Source: JBGTFE01 sp049799955
GTDB lineage: Bacteria; Acidobacteriota; Blastocatellia; Pyrinomonadales; Pyrinomonadaceae
Assembly: GCA_049799955.1 (NCBI GenBank)
Contig: JBARIW010000066.1
Coordinates: 34,549 to 98,548 of the forward strand
Direction: 5' to 3'
DNA length: 64,000 nt
A program made the translations under genes and the position numbers. How positions within the stretch are numbered: the first letter of the stretch is position 1; each line of letters starts with the position of its first letter. The notes beneath the pieces are model-generated. The model was not told where the DNA came from. It made no database searches and saw only the letters and a list, made by a program, of their open reading frames with translations. Below, one piece after another: positions 15,265 through 25,335 of this stretch.

Positions 15265-17679
15265 ATGAGAATGCGTTCTTTTTCTCACGCTTTTTTGTGC
15301 GTGATGGTTTTATTTTTAGTTTCCGCGCAGCTAGCGTCCGCCAAAGACGAATGGATAAATGTTCGCTCGAAAAACTTTTTCCTCATCGGCAACGCGAGCG
15401 ATAAGGAAATGCGGCAGGTGGCGACGAGGCTCGAACAGTTTCGCGAAACTTTTCGTCTGGTTTTCGCGCGCACCAAATTAAACACAAGTATTCAAACAAA
15501 CGTCGTCGTTTTCAAAGATGATGCGTCTTACAATCCTTTCCGCCCGAAACGCGCCGACGGGAAACCGGACGAATTTGTTGCCGGATATTTTCAGTCCGGC
15601 GAAGACTTAAACTACATAACGATTGGACTCGGCGGCAAAGGCGAAGATGCTTACAGCGTTATTTTCCACGAATACGTGCATTTCATTATCAACACGAACT
15701 TCGGGCGCTCGGAAGTTCCGACCTGGTTTAACGAGGGTTTAGCCGAATATTACAGGACATTTAAAATCGAAAACGACCAGAAAGTAACGCTCGGCGATAT
15801 TCAGAGTAATCATCTTTATCTGCTTCAACAAACTCCGTTAATTCCGCTCAAGGATTTTTTCGAGGTCAATGGCTACACGCTGCTTCAACAGGGAAATCAT
15901 TCGCGCGGTATTTTTTACGCGCAGGCTTGGGCTTTGATTCATTACCTGATTCAGGGAAACAATGGCGCAAATACCGACGGTATGAACAAGTTTCTCAACC
16001 TTGTGATGAACGATGTCGAGCCGGAAAAAGCGTTTCAGCAGGTGTTTCAGATGGATTACGCGGCGATGGAAATCGTGCTGAAAAAATATGTCGCGCAGCG
16101 CAAGTTTCAGACATCAATCGTAACCTTTAAGAACAAGCTCGTTTTCGACACCGAGATGACGACCGTTGCGCTTTCCGAAGCCGAAGCCAATGCTTATCTC
16201 GGAGATTTGCTCTATCACACGCACGAATACGACAATGCCGAAACCTACCTGCAAAAATCGCTCGCGCTCGACCCGGATTCGGCGATGGCAAATACGTCGC
16301 TCGGTCTGGTGAAAATGCGCGACCGGAAATTTGACGAGGCGAAAAAACATCTGGAAAAAGCGATGGCGGGCAACCAGAAAAATCATTTCGTCTATTACAA
16401 CTACGCTTATATTCTGAGCCGCGAAGGCATGGACGAATTCGGCTACATCGCAAAATTCCCGGCGGAAACCGCGAAAAAAATGCGCGATGCTTTGCAGAAA
16501 GCGATTGAGATAAAACCCGATTTTACCGAAAGCTATCGCCTGCTCGGATTTATCAACCTGGTCAACAACGAAAATCTCGACGAGTCGTTAGTATTTTTGA
16601 AAAAAGGCTTGGAGTTTCAGCCGGGCAATCAGGATTATGCTTTGCTCGTCGCGCAGATTTATCTGCGACAGGAAAAATACGCCGAATCGAAAGAAATCGC
16701 GGAGAAAATCGTCAAAACCGCAGCGGAAGGCGGACAGCGCGCAATGGCGCAAAATCTGCTGGATTCAATCAGGAAATACGAAGAAGCCAAAGCGCAATAC
16801 GATAAACAGATAAAAGATTTGGAAGACAAAGGCATAAAGCCGCCGGTTTTGAAAAAGAAAAGCGAACTGACGGAAGCCGAGCTTGCGAAGATAAAAGAGA
16901 AAAACGAGATAAACAGTCTCAACGGGATGATTGCCGAACCGCTCGCGGGTGAACAGCGCGTCGTCGCGCGCGTCGAAAAAATCGTCTGCGCGCGAGGCGA
17001 AATTAGTTACACAGTCAAAACCGACACGGAAACTATGCTGCTTTCGAGCAAAGATTTTTTAAGCGTGCAGATGATAGCAATGGTCAAGGAAGCCGAAAAT
17101 CTGCAAGTCGGCTGCGACGCGAAGATGTCGGACATTTTAACGGTTATCACATATCTGCCGGGCGCGAACGCGAAGACAAAATCAAAGGGCAAAGTTATTT
17201 CCTTTATTTTCGTGCCGAATTTTTTCAAATTGAAAACCGACGAAGAGATTGCCAAAGAGGCGAAAGTTTACGTCGTCGAAGAAGAACCGCAAACCGAAGC
17301 CGACCCGAACCAGCAAGCCGAGATGGAAAAACAGCGCCGCGAAGGAATTCTTAACGCTCTCAAACAAGCTTTGCGAAAGCCGCAGGAAGGCGAAAAACGC
17401 GAAATCGGAATTATCGAAAAAATAGAATGTTCCGGTCAGAGTATGTTTTTCTATGTCAAAACCGAAACTCAGACCTTAAAGCTTCAGGGAGACCCGAAAA
17501 CCGTCAAATTCGCGGTATTTACATCCGACATCATCCAGATGCAAATGGGCTGCGGCGCAAAAATGCCGAACATTCCGGCGGTAATCACCTATAAAACCTC
17601 GGATTTCCGTTTAACCGATACGGCGAAAGGCGATTTAATCGCCGTCGAATTTGTGCCGAAGAGTTTTAAATTAGAGTAA
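15265..17679 (+). CDS. DUF1570-type metallopeptidase-like protein with TPRs and a duplicated C-terminal domain
   Basis: A signal peptide ends near SAKD. The peptidase-MA-like domain has HEYVH (zinc-binding HExxH) at about residue 134 and a downstream WFNEGLAEYY motif supplying the third ligand, as in DUF1570 proteins. TPR repeats follow (about residues 310-500: AYLGDLLYHTHEYDNAETYL, LDPDSAMANTSLGLVKM), then a charged coil. The C-terminus has two copies of a domain of about 100 residues (about 563-668 and 708-804). Each has the pattern V/I-EKI-x-C ... V-G/M-G-C-(D/G)AKM ... VITY ... F-V-P-(N/K)-(F/S)FKL. The protein is probably secreted or periplasmic. Whether the peptidase is active is not shown. 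The duplicated domain is not one I recognise. Confidence 0.78.
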   Translation: MRMRSFSHAFLCVMVLFLVSAQLASAKDEWINVRSKNFFLIGNASDKEMRQVATRLEQFRETFRLVFARTKLNTSIQTNVVVFKDDASYNPFRPKRADGKPDEFVAGYFQSGEDLNYITIGLGGKGEDAYSVIFHEYVHFIINTNFGRSEVPTWFNEGLAEYYRTFKIENDQKVTLGDIQSNHLYLLQQTPLIPLKDFFEVNGYTLLQQGNHSRGIFYAQAWALIHYLIQGNNGANTDGMNKFLNLVMNDVEPEKAFQQVFQMDYAAMEIVLKKYVAQRKFQTSIVTFKNKLVFDTEMTTVALSEAEANAYLGDLLYHTHEYDNAETYLQKSLALDPDSAMANTSLGLVKMRDRKFDEAKKHLEKAMAGNQKNHFVYYNYAYILSREGMDEFGYIAKFPAETAKKMRDALQKAIEIKPDFTESYRLLGFINLVNNENLDESLVFLKKGLEFQPGNQDYALLVAQIYLRQEKYAESKEIAEKIVKTAAEGGQRAMAQNLLDSIRKYEEAKAQYDKQIKDLEDKGIKPPVLKKKSELTEAELAKIKEKNEINSLNGMIAEPLAGEQRVVARVEKIVCARGEISYTVKTDTETMLLSSKDFLSVQMIAMVKEAENLQVGCDAKMSDILTVITYLPGANAKTKSKGKVISFIFVPNFFKLKTDEEIAKEAKVYVVEEEPQTEADPNQQAEMEKQRREGILNALKQALRKPQEGEKREIGIIEKIECSGQSMFFYVKTETQTLKLQGDPKTVKFAVFTSDIIQMQMGCGAKMPNIPAVITYKTSDFRLTDTAKGDLIAVEFVPKSFKLE

Positions 17680-17690
17680 AACAAGCAAAG

Positions 17691-17769
17691 TAATTGGTAA
17701 TTAGTAATTGGTAATTAGTAATTGGTAGCAAGAAATTTCTTTCCTATCACCTATTACCTATCACCTATT
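17691..17769. repeat. Intergenic repeat, 'GGTAATTAGTAATT' words
   Basis: The left arm is tandem AATTGGTAATTAGT; the right arm has near-complements (CCTATTACCTATCACC). Arm complementarity is weak compared with the other palindromes. It lies between convergent genes. Confidence 0.6.
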
Positions 17770-18232
17770 TCACGTTCGCCGTCAGCGTTATTTCCTTCGA
17801 TTTCGGCGGAAAACAAACCTCGTTGGTGCAAGCCTGATATTTGACGACGGCGCGGACTTTTATCGTATTTCCTTTAAAATTCGCCGGAACGTTTACGCTA
17901 AAAGTAAAGGTAACGCGACCTTCGTAAACATTGATTGTATTTTCGGAAAACTCGAATTTGCGATTTGTGCCGCGCGGGTAATTCACTCCGCCGAATTTCA
18001 GTCCCGCGCCGCTTAATTTGATGGTTGTCGGAATATAATATTCGCCGCTCGGTCGATTTGAATTAACGTGCAGATTGCCCGGAATGCTCATCACGATTGT
18101 GCCGCGCGTCGAACCGCCGCGCTTGACCGCCGGAATTGAGCCGCTGATTGTCTGCGCGTTCGTTTCCGCGACTGAAAAGAGCGCGAACGCAAAAAACAAA
18201 ACTGTAAATATAATTTTTTTCATAATTGTCAT
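17765..18232 (-). CDS. Secreted DsbD alpha-domain-like protein
   Basis: A signal peptide (core FTVLFFAFALFSV) ends near TNAQ. The mature domain ends with VKYQACTNEVCFPP, the conserved two-cysteine motif of the DsbD N-terminal (alpha) domain, which passes reducing power to periplasmic partners. No membrane or thioredoxin domain is attached, so this is a stand-alone module. The start may be 18232 or, more typically, the second ATG at 18223 (MKKIIF). The stop codon of the upstream gene directly precedes this ATG, indicating translational coupling. The partner thioredoxin-like protein is not in the window. Confidence 0.75.
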   Translation of the reverse strand: MTIMKKIIFTVLFFAFALFSVAETNAQTISGSIPAVKRGGSTRGTIVMSIPGNLHVNSNRPSGEYYIPTTIKLSGAGLKFGGVNYPRGTNRKFEFSENTINVYEGRVTFTFSVNVPANFKGNTIKVRAVVKYQACTNEVCFPPKSKEITLTANVK

Positions 18233-18745
18233 TTATTTTAGCCGAAAGCTTTCCAATGTTTCATCGACGCGATTTTGATATTCTGCCAGAAAATCCTGCA
18301 AAACCGAAATTTTCAATTCGTAAACCTTTTTACCATTTTCGCTCCCGATTATTTTATAAAATTTATACGCAGAGACGTTTTCAAGGGTTTCTTCGCTTTT
18401 AATCAAACAAATTTTCCCGTCGCTGTCCGGCAGAATTTCGCCCGTGGTTTTTGCTTCTTCGCAAACCGCATTAAAGCTTTTATCATCAAAAACGCTGACG
18501 AAAATTTCTGCCTGATTCATATTTTCCGCGTTTTCGCCCGTTCCGAAATTTTTCGAATACGCCTCGAACGCATAGCCCGATTCATTGTTTACCGGGTTGA
18601 TAAAACCTTCGGGCTTAACGATAACGAATTCGTCCGTCTCAATCGTTTCGGATTCAAAAGCCTGTCCTGCGGCTTTTCGCACCCGCGAGGAAATATAAAA
18701 CAGAGTCGCGCCGAAAGCGACGATGATAAGAAGGTAAAAAATCAT
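18233..18745 (-). CDS. Membrane-anchored hypothetical protein
   Basis: At 170 residues, it has an N-terminal membrane helix (MIFYLLIIVAFGATLFYI) followed by an acidic soluble domain with no motif I recognise. Two cysteines (AVCEEAK, GKICLIK) are spaced as if they could form a disulfide. The gene ends one base before the ATG of the DsbD-alpha-like gene, so the two are one transcription unit. A periplasmic role linked to thiol chemistry is possible but only inferred from this coupling. Confidence 0.65.
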   Translation of the reverse strand: MIFYLLIIVAFGATLFYISSRVRKAAGQAFESETIETDEFVIVKPEGFINPVNNESGYAFEAYSKNFGTGENAENMNQAEIFVSVFDDKSFNAVCEEAKTTGEILPDSDGKICLIKSEETLENVSAYKFYKIIGSENGKKVYELKISVLQDFLAEYQNRVDETLESFRLK

Positions 18746-18755
18746 AAGTTTTATC

Positions 18756-19915
<1,160 letters not shown>

Positions 19916-20019
19916 TTTAACTTAATAAAATCAGATGCGAAAAACGAGTTTTGCCGTTTGCTGAATTAACAAGATGCAAGTGCGGGCGCGCCTGTGCTAA
20001 ACTGCTAGGCAAATTTCGT

Positions 20020-20940
20020 ATGAAAAAATCTATACTGAACAGTTTACCGGCAAGCGCTAAAATTGCGTTGATTATTCTGCTCGTCGTCGTCGTGGTTTGC
20101 GGTTGGTGCGGGAAACGAATAAAAGAACGCTTCTGGGACAAGAATGAGCCGAATGTTACAAATCAGGCTCCGAATAATCCGTCGCAAAATCCGTCCGCGC
20201 CCGTTTCGAACGAACAGGCGCAGGCAATTTATCTGGCGCTCGGAAATCCGTCGAACGCGAACACTTCCGACCCGAATAATTATTTGCTGGTAAATAATTT
20301 CATGGTCATTTCCTATAACCGCGACCGCGCGATTCCGAACTGGGTGTCGTGGCGCGTAACGAAAGCAGATATGGGAAAACTCGACCGCGTCGATTCGTTT
20401 CGTCCCGACGACCGAATCCCGAAAGATTGGGGACGCGTTACGCCGACCGATTACACGGGAAGCGGTTTTGACCGCGGGCACGTCTGCCCGAACGCCGACC
20501 GCAACGGAAGCTCGGACGCGATGGCTTCGACTTTTGTGATGACGAATATGACGCCGCAGACGGGCGATTTGAATCGCGGTCCGTGGGAAAGGCTCGAATC
20601 CTACCTGCGAACTCTTGTAACGCGCGGCAGCGACGTTTATATCGTCGCCGGAGTTTACGGCGATAAGGGGAAAATAAAGAAAAAAGTTACCGTTCCGACC
20701 AATAGTTGGAAAATTGCCGTCGTCGTTCCGACAGGTAAAGATATTTCGGCGATTGACGAAGACACGCGCATCATCGTCGTCGATATGCCGAACGTCAAAG
20801 GGATTATGAACACCGACTGGCAGAAATTCCGCGCGACTGTCGCCGACATCGAGCAGAAAACCGGCTACAAATTTCTCTCGACTCTGCCGCAGAATTTGCA
20901 GACCGCGCTCAAAAATAAAAAGGATAATATCGACGACTGA
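20020..20940 (+). CDS. Secreted DNA/RNA non-specific endonuclease (NucA/EndA-type)
   Basis: The ATG at 20020 (MKKSILNS) gives an N-terminal membrane helix (IALIILLVVVVVCGW); the frame is open upstream without support. After an Asn/Pro-rich linker comes the beta-beta-alpha-metal nuclease domain: RVTKADMGK, then DRGHVCPNADR with the catalytic His (about residue 150), and MTNMTPQTGDLNRGPWERLE with the metal-binding Asn. This is the canonical S. marcescens nuclease/NucA signature. The enzyme would be anchored in or released through the inner membrane and degrade extracellular or periplasmic nucleic acid. Confidence 0.92.
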   Translation: MKKSILNSLPASAKIALIILLVVVVVCGWCGKRIKERFWDKNEPNVTNQAPNNPSQNPSAPVSNEQAQAIYLALGNPSNANTSDPNNYLLVNNFMVISYNRDRAIPNWVSWRVTKADMGKLDRVDSFRPDDRIPKDWGRVTPTDYTGSGFDRGHVCPNADRNGSSDAMASTFVMTNMTPQTGDLNRGPWERLESYLRTLVTRGSDVYIVAGVYGDKGKIKKKVTVPTNSWKIAVVVPTGKDISAIDEDTRIIVVDMPNVKGIMNTDWQKFRATVADIEQKTGYKFLSTLPQNLQTALKNKKDNIDD

Positions 20941-20976
20941 AACTTTGACGATTTTGCCGCGTAAGATTCCAACATT

Positions 20977-21543
20977 ATGAAAAGAAATTTATTTGCAATA
21001 ATCCTGAGCTTATTCATTTTTCAAGTCGCGATGGCGCAGCAACCGACGCCGACACCGACAACCTCGCCCGTAAAAGAAGCGAATCCGGCTGACGTTTCTT
21101 CGATTGACGCGATTATGAAAGCCGTTTACGACGTGATTTCGGGCGACGCCGCGCAGAAACGCGATTGGGACAGGTTTCGCTCGCTTTTTCACCGCGACGC
21201 GCGGCTGATTCCTTCGGGCAAAAATCCTCGAACGGGCATGACCGGCGCGCGCGCATACACTGCTGAACAATACATTACAGGCTCCGAGCCTCTGATGGAA
21301 AAGGAAGGCTTTTTTGAAAAGGAAATCGGGCGGCGCACCGAAATTTACGGCACAATGGCGACGATTTTCTCCACCTACGCTTCTTATCACAAACCGGACG
21401 ACAAAGAACCGTTCGAGCGCGGCATCAACAGCTTTCAGCTTCTCTTCGACGGCAAACGCTGGTGGGTAATGAACATTTACTGGCTCGGCGAAACAAAGGA
21501 AAATCCGATTCCAAAGCAGTACTTAAAAACAAAGAAAAATTAA
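20977..21543 (+). CDS. Secreted NTF2-like protein
   Basis: A signal peptide ends at about VAMAQ and is followed by a Thr/Pro linker. The domain (about residues 40-185) has the SgcJ/DUF4440 pattern: AIMKAVYDVISGDAAQKRDWDRFRSLFHRDARL, then paired strands and WWVMNIYW near the C-terminus. It has no clear catalytic residues. It follows the secreted nuclease by 36 bp and may share its transcript. One of three such proteins in the window. Confidence 0.72.
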   Translation: MKRNLFAIILSLFIFQVAMAQQPTPTPTTSPVKEANPADVSSIDAIMKAVYDVISGDAAQKRDWDRFRSLFHRDARLIPSGKNPRTGMTGARAYTAEQYITGSEPLMEKEGFFEKEIGRRTEIYGTMATIFSTYASYHKPDDKEPFERGINSFQLLFDGKRWWVMNIYWLGETKENPIPKQYLKTKKN

Positions 21544-21562
21544 CTAAGAATCCAAAGAGGAT

Positions 21563-21641
21563 TTAGCCACGAATTACACTAATAACACAAATTATTTATT
21601 TTCTTTCATTTGTGTTATTAGTGTAATTCGTGGCTAAATTT
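21563..21641. repeat. Palindrome, 'TTAGCCACGAATTACACTAATAAC' family, copy 2
   Basis: TTTAGCCACGAATTACACTA is the reverse complement of TAGTGTAATTCGTGGCTAAA, and the inner ATAACACAAAT pairs with ATTTGTGTTAT. The outer words (TTAGCCACGAA) match the family at 13853, 45773 and 57702, but the inner words differ. It ends at the start codon of the next gene. Confidence 0.9.
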
Positions 21642-22103
21642 ATGGCTGAACACATTCTGACGCGAAGTTTAACGCTCGATTTGCCGATTAAAATGGTGTT
21701 CGATTTTTTCGCTGACGCCGGAAACCTCGAACGCATCACGCCGCCGGAATTAAAATTTCACATCACCACGCCGCAGCCGATTGATATAAAAAAAGGCGCT
21801 TTGATTGATTACGAACTAAAGCTGCGCGGCTTTCCCGTCAAATGGCAAACCGTAATTTCCGTCTGGAATCCGCCTTTCGAATTTGTCGATGAAGCGCTGA
21901 AAAGCCCGTATAAGCAATGGATTCATCGCCATACTTTCACGGAAATCGAAAAAAATAAAACTTTGATTGAAGACGAGGTTAAATATCGTCTGCCGCTCGA
22001 ACCGCTTGGAGATTTGACGCACTGGTTTGTGCGGCGCGAGCTTGATTATATTTTCGACTTCCGGCAAAAACGCGTAACGGAAATTCTACAACCCGCCGAT
22101 TAG
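21642..22103 (+). CDS. SRPBCC-fold ligand-binding protein
   Basis: The start chosen is the ATG at 21642 (MAEHILTRS); the frame is open four codons earlier, but that part lies in the repeat arm GTGGCTAAATTT. The pattern LTLDLPIKMVFDFFADAGNLERITPPEL, GALIDYELKLRGFPVKWQT and WIHRHTFTEI is typical of the SRPBCC/START-like cyclase family, often annotated 'SRPBCC family protein'. It is cytoplasmic with no signal. Family members bind hydrophobic ligands in a helix-grip fold. The ligand is unknown. Confidence 0.82.
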   Translation: MAEHILTRSLTLDLPIKMVFDFFADAGNLERITPPELKFHITTPQPIDIKKGALIDYELKLRGFPVKWQTVISVWNPPFEFVDEALKSPYKQWIHRHTFTEIEKNKTLIEDEVKYRLPLEPLGDLTHWFVRRELDYIFDFRQKRVTEILQPAD

Positions 22104-22184
22104 AAAAAAGTATTGGAAAATTTCCGAAAGCAGGTTATATTAAATCCAAGCTTTACAACAACTAAATTAAAACCGGAGGCTAAT

Positions 22185-23312
22185 ATGTTTGGTATTGCAA
22201 TTCTGGATGTAGTTATCGGAATGGTTTTTATATACCTGCTGCTGAGTTTGGTATGCTCTACAATAAACGAAATAATCGAAGCATTTGCGAATAAACGCGC
22301 CGAATTTCTTCTACAGGGAGTAAAAGACCTTTTAAACGACAGCGATGGAACGGGTTTAACGGCAAAGCTTTACGAGCACCCGCTGGTAGCCGCGCTCATA
22401 CAAAAAAGACACAGTCCTAAGCCGTTGAATCCTTCTTATATTCCGGCTCGAAATTTTGCGCTTGCCTTAATGGACATTGTCTCGGAAGCCGGTAAGGACA
22501 AAAAATCCGGCTCAGCCGGCGCGACACCGACGCGGGCGCTTCCTGCTTCAATCGTTGTTAATACCGCGCCGGCTTCTACAAAAACAGCTGTTGCTTCGCC
22601 TCCGGCAATCACATCGCCGTTAGAAGGCTTCCGCGAAACAGTTGCAAATTTCGACAATGAAGATATCAGGAAAGCGCTTTTACCACTGATTGATGCGGCA
22701 GGCAGCGACGCCGCCAAAGCGCGTGAAAATATCGAGAACTGGTTTAACAGCGGAATGGATAAAGTTTCCGGCTGGTATAAACGCCGCTCGCAGATAATTA
22801 TTCTCATAATCGGATTTATCGTGGCGATATTTCTTAATGCCGATTCAATCAGCATCAGTAATCAGCTTTGGCACGATAAGCCGTTGCGCGATTCGCTGGT
22901 CGCTGCCTCCGAGGAAGCGGTCAAGAATAATCCTACCGAAACAAATACGGTTGTCGCAGCGTCGGAGTCAGTTCAAACGTCATGCAAAGGTAAAGAGAAA
23001 AAAGGCATATGCAGCGATGAATGTCTGAAAAACGTAAATTTGCCCGAATGCAGGCTCGACAAAAATCTTAAAAGAATCGAGAGCTTGGGTGTGCCGATTG
23101 GCTGGAGCGGAAGTCCTCTCCTGTCAGGTCCTGACGGAGATTTGTGGGGCTGGCTTTGGAGCTGGATAATGAAGCTTTTCGGATTGGTGATTACAGCGTT
23201 TGCCCTCTCTTTAGGCGCGCCGTTCTGGTTTGATTTACTCAATAAATTTGTGGTCATTCGCTCGACCGTCAAGCCGCGCGAGAAAAGCCACGAAGAACCG
23301 TCAAAAGACTAA
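22185..23312 (+). CDS. Multi-pass membrane protein of unknown function
   Basis: The ATG at 22185 is preceded by GGAGG (CCGGAGGCTAAT), so upstream codons are not used. The N-terminus (MFGIAILDVVIGMVFIYLLLSLV) is a helix also seen in uncharacterised bacterial proteins that open with 'ILDV.IGL.F.YLLL'. A second helix is at about residues 202-222 (IIILIIGFIVAIFLN) and further helices lie at the C-terminus (LVITAFALSLGAPFWFDLL). A soluble loop between residues about 235 and 310 has five cysteines in a short span (SCKGKEKKGICSDEC). No function can be assigned. Confidence 0.65.
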   Translation: MFGIAILDVVIGMVFIYLLLSLVCSTINEIIEAFANKRAEFLLQGVKDLLNDSDGTGLTAKLYEHPLVAALIQKRHSPKPLNPSYIPARNFALALMDIVSEAGKDKKSGSAGATPTRALPASIVVNTAPASTKTAVASPPAITSPLEGFRETVANFDNEDIRKALLPLIDAAGSDAAKARENIENWFNSGMDKVSGWYKRRSQIIILIIGFIVAIFLNADSISISNQLWHDKPLRDSLVAASEEAVKNNPTETNTVVAASESVQTSCKGKEKKGICSDECLKNVNLPECRLDKNLKRIESLGVPIGWSGSPLLSGPDGDLWGWLWSWIMKLFGLVITAFALSLGAPFWFDLLNKFVVIRSTVKPREKSHEEPSKD

Positions 23313-23364
23313 AGCGCAAAGATGAAAAAGTTGATGGAATATACCTCAACCAACTTTTTCATCT

Positions 23365-24186
23365 TTAAAATCCAATCCATTCGGTCGGCTGTTTGGGATA
23401 TGAAAGCGTAATTTTTGTTTCAGCTTTGAAAAGCGGGTTGCGCATTTGCAAAGCGGTTTCCGCCATAAGGCGCGCCAGATGCGGTTCGTTTGCCCGCTGC
23501 GAAAGATGCGCGAGGACGATGTGGCGAGCCGCGCCGTCAAATTCGAGCGTCAGCCATTCGGACAAATCTTCGTTCGATAAATGACCGTTGCGCGAGAGAA
23601 TTCTCTGCTTCAATTCCCAGGTGTAAACCGGACAGGCGCGAAGCATATCGCGGCTGTGGTTTGATTCGATGACGATGCCGTCGCAGTTTTGGAGCTTTTC
23701 TTTAATAAGCGTCGTAATGCAGCCGAAATCCATCAGCGTCGCGACTCTGATGCCCTGAAATCCGGCGACGAAGCCGAAATTGTCAGCCGCGTCGTGCGGA
23801 ACTGAAAACGGCTCGAAATCGATGTCGCCGATGCGGAAATTCTTGCTCGATTCAATCTCGACGGTTCTGTTTTTTACTACTTCATGACGTTTTCCGGCTT
23901 CGTCGTTCTGACGTTTCGTGTCGCGCAAATACGCTTCCTTCGTCTCGCCCGAAATATAAACCGGGCAATTTACCGATTTGAGCAGAACGCGCAAGCCGCC
24001 CGCGTGGTCAGAATGTTCGTGCGTGATAAGAATCGCGTCCAATTTCGCGCAGTCTTCGCCGACTTCGGCGAGCCGCCGCAAAGTTTCCTTCGCGCTCAAG
24101 CCGCAGTCAACCAGAACTCTTGTTTTTTCGGTGCAAATCAGGACGGAATTTCCCGTCGAGCCGCTGCCGAGAACCGTAAATTTCAT
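23365..24186 (-). CDS. Metallo-beta-lactamase-fold hydrolase (WalJ/YycJ-type)
   Basis: The N-terminus MKFTVLGSGSTGNSVLI and the metal motif THEHSDHAGG (about residue 56) identify the MBL fold; later motifs include VPHDAADNFGF and ESNHSRDML, and AHLSQRAN near the C-terminus. This is the layout of the YycJ/WalJ-like 5'-to-3' exonuclease family involved in cell-wall regulation and mismatch-repair-linked degradation in Firmicutes. The exact activity here is not shown. The upstream small membrane gene ends 4 bp before its start, so they are probably co-transcribed. Confidence 0.85.
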   Translation of the reverse strand: MKFTVLGSGSTGNSVLICTEKTRVLVDCGLSAKETLRRLAEVGEDCAKLDAILITHEHSDHAGGLRVLLKSVNCPVYISGETKEAYLRDTKRQNDEAGKRHEVVKNRTVEIESSKNFRIGDIDFEPFSVPHDAADNFGFVAGFQGIRVATLMDFGCITTLIKEKLQNCDGIVIESNHSRDMLRACPVYTWELKQRILSRNGHLSNEDLSEWLTLEFDGAARHIVLAHLSQRANEPHLARLMAETALQMRNPLFKAETKITLSYPKQPTEWIGF

Positions 24187-24190
24187 TCGT

Positions 24191-24451
24191 TTAAATAGTT
24201 TGCTGTTTCCTTCCGGTAAACAACGAGATAACGCTTATCAATAAACCGAGAAATATTATCGCACACCCGAAAATAGCTACATAACCGGAAAGCATCGCAT
24301 TATCAAATCCGCGCGCCATCGCGCCGATTCCCGAAGTTTCGCTGCTTATCATCGCAGCCAGGATTACGCGAAGAAAATATTGAGAACCGACGCTGCCGGC
24401 GAGGCACAAAACAAACCCGATAAAAGTCAGGATAACTGAAATTATTTTCAT
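24191..24451 (-). CDS. Small two-helix membrane protein
   Basis: At 86 residues, it has a first helix ISVILTFIGFVLCLAGSVG and a second AIFGCAIIFLGLLISVISLF, with a short polar tail. It has no recognisable domain. It ends 4 bp before the WalJ-type gene. The coding call rests on its clean fit between neighbours and its membrane-protein composition; no function is known. Confidence 0.6.
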   Translation of the reverse strand: MKIISVILTFIGFVLCLAGSVGSQYFLRVILAAMISSETSGIGAMARGFDNAMLSGYVAIFGCAIIFLGLLISVISLFTGRKQQTI

Positions 24452-24537
24452 ATTTTTTAATTGTCAGAGTTTTTCCGAGAGCGTAAAAAATATAACACAC
24501 TTTGCGGATTTTGCCCGAATCAGCTTGAAAATCCCGC

Positions 24538-25335
24538 TCATTTTTTGTCTTCAAACTTCGGGCGCAGAGCCGTTCCCATCACGCGCACAATCAGCGATTC
24601 GGGGACAAAATTGACGAAATTTGCCAGAAGATAATTTTTCCAGCCGGGAATGACCTTGATTTTTCCGCTTTTCGCCGCCGCGATTGCCGTTTCGACGACT
24701 TCTTCGGGCGTTTGGATTCCCTTTTTGAACATCGCGCTTCTCACGTCCGATTTTATATCCGCCGCGTCGAAAAATCCGGTATCGACCGGACCGGGACAAA
24801 ACGCGCTGACGTTGATGTTGAACGGGCGATTTTCCCCGGCAATCGCCTCAGAAAACGAACGGACAAAAGCCTTTGTCGCCGCGTAAGTCGCCATAAAAGG
24901 AATCGGCTGAAAGCTTGCCGTCGAAGCGACGTTGATAATCGTTCCGCTTCGACGTTCGCGCATTTTTTGCAGATAACGATGCGTTAAAGCGACGAGCGCG
25001 GAAATATTCAGATTTATCATTTCAAGCTCGCGTTCGAGTTCGAGCCGCGCAAAGTCGCCCATCGAGCCGAATCCGGCGTTGTTTATCAGCCATTCGATTT
25101 CCATTTCGTGTTTTTCGGTTTCTTCAAAAAGACGCTTATCGGCTTCAAATTCATTTAAATCGAGCGCGACATAATGCGCCGTGATTTTGTGTTTGAGCAT
25201 CAGTTCGTCGCACAATTCGTGAAGCTTTTTTTCCGAGCGCGCGACCAGAACGAGATTGTGTTTTTCTTCAGCTAATTTTCGCGCAAACGCTTCGCCGATG
25301 CCGCCCGACGCGCCCGTGATGAGTGTAACTTTCAT
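24538..25335 (-). CDS. Short-chain dehydrogenase/reductase
   Basis: A classical SDR of 265 residues: the cofactor motif TGASGGIGEAFAR at the N-terminus, NNAG at about residue 86, the catalytic Ser region (INVASTASF), the YAATKAFV active-site Tyr/Lys pair, and the CPGPVDTGFF segment. Residues after the second strand (VARSEKKL) suggest NADP(H). The substrate is unknown; the closest described type is the DltE/YqjQ-like SDR group. Its ATG overlaps the stop of the upstream membrane-protein gene by 4 bp, so the two are translationally coupled. Confidence 0.88.
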   Translation of the reverse strand: MKVTLITGASGGIGEAFARKLAEEKHNLVLVARSEKKLHELCDELMLKHKITAHYVALDLNEFEADKRLFEETEKHEMEIEWLINNAGFGSMGDFARLELERELEMINLNISALVALTHRYLQKMRERRSGTIINVASTASFQPIPFMATYAATKAFVRSFSEAIAGENRPFNINVSAFCPGPVDTGFFDAADIKSDVRSAMFKKGIQTPEEVVETAIAAAKSGKIKVIPGWKNYLLANFVNFVPESLIVRVMGTALRPKFEDKK

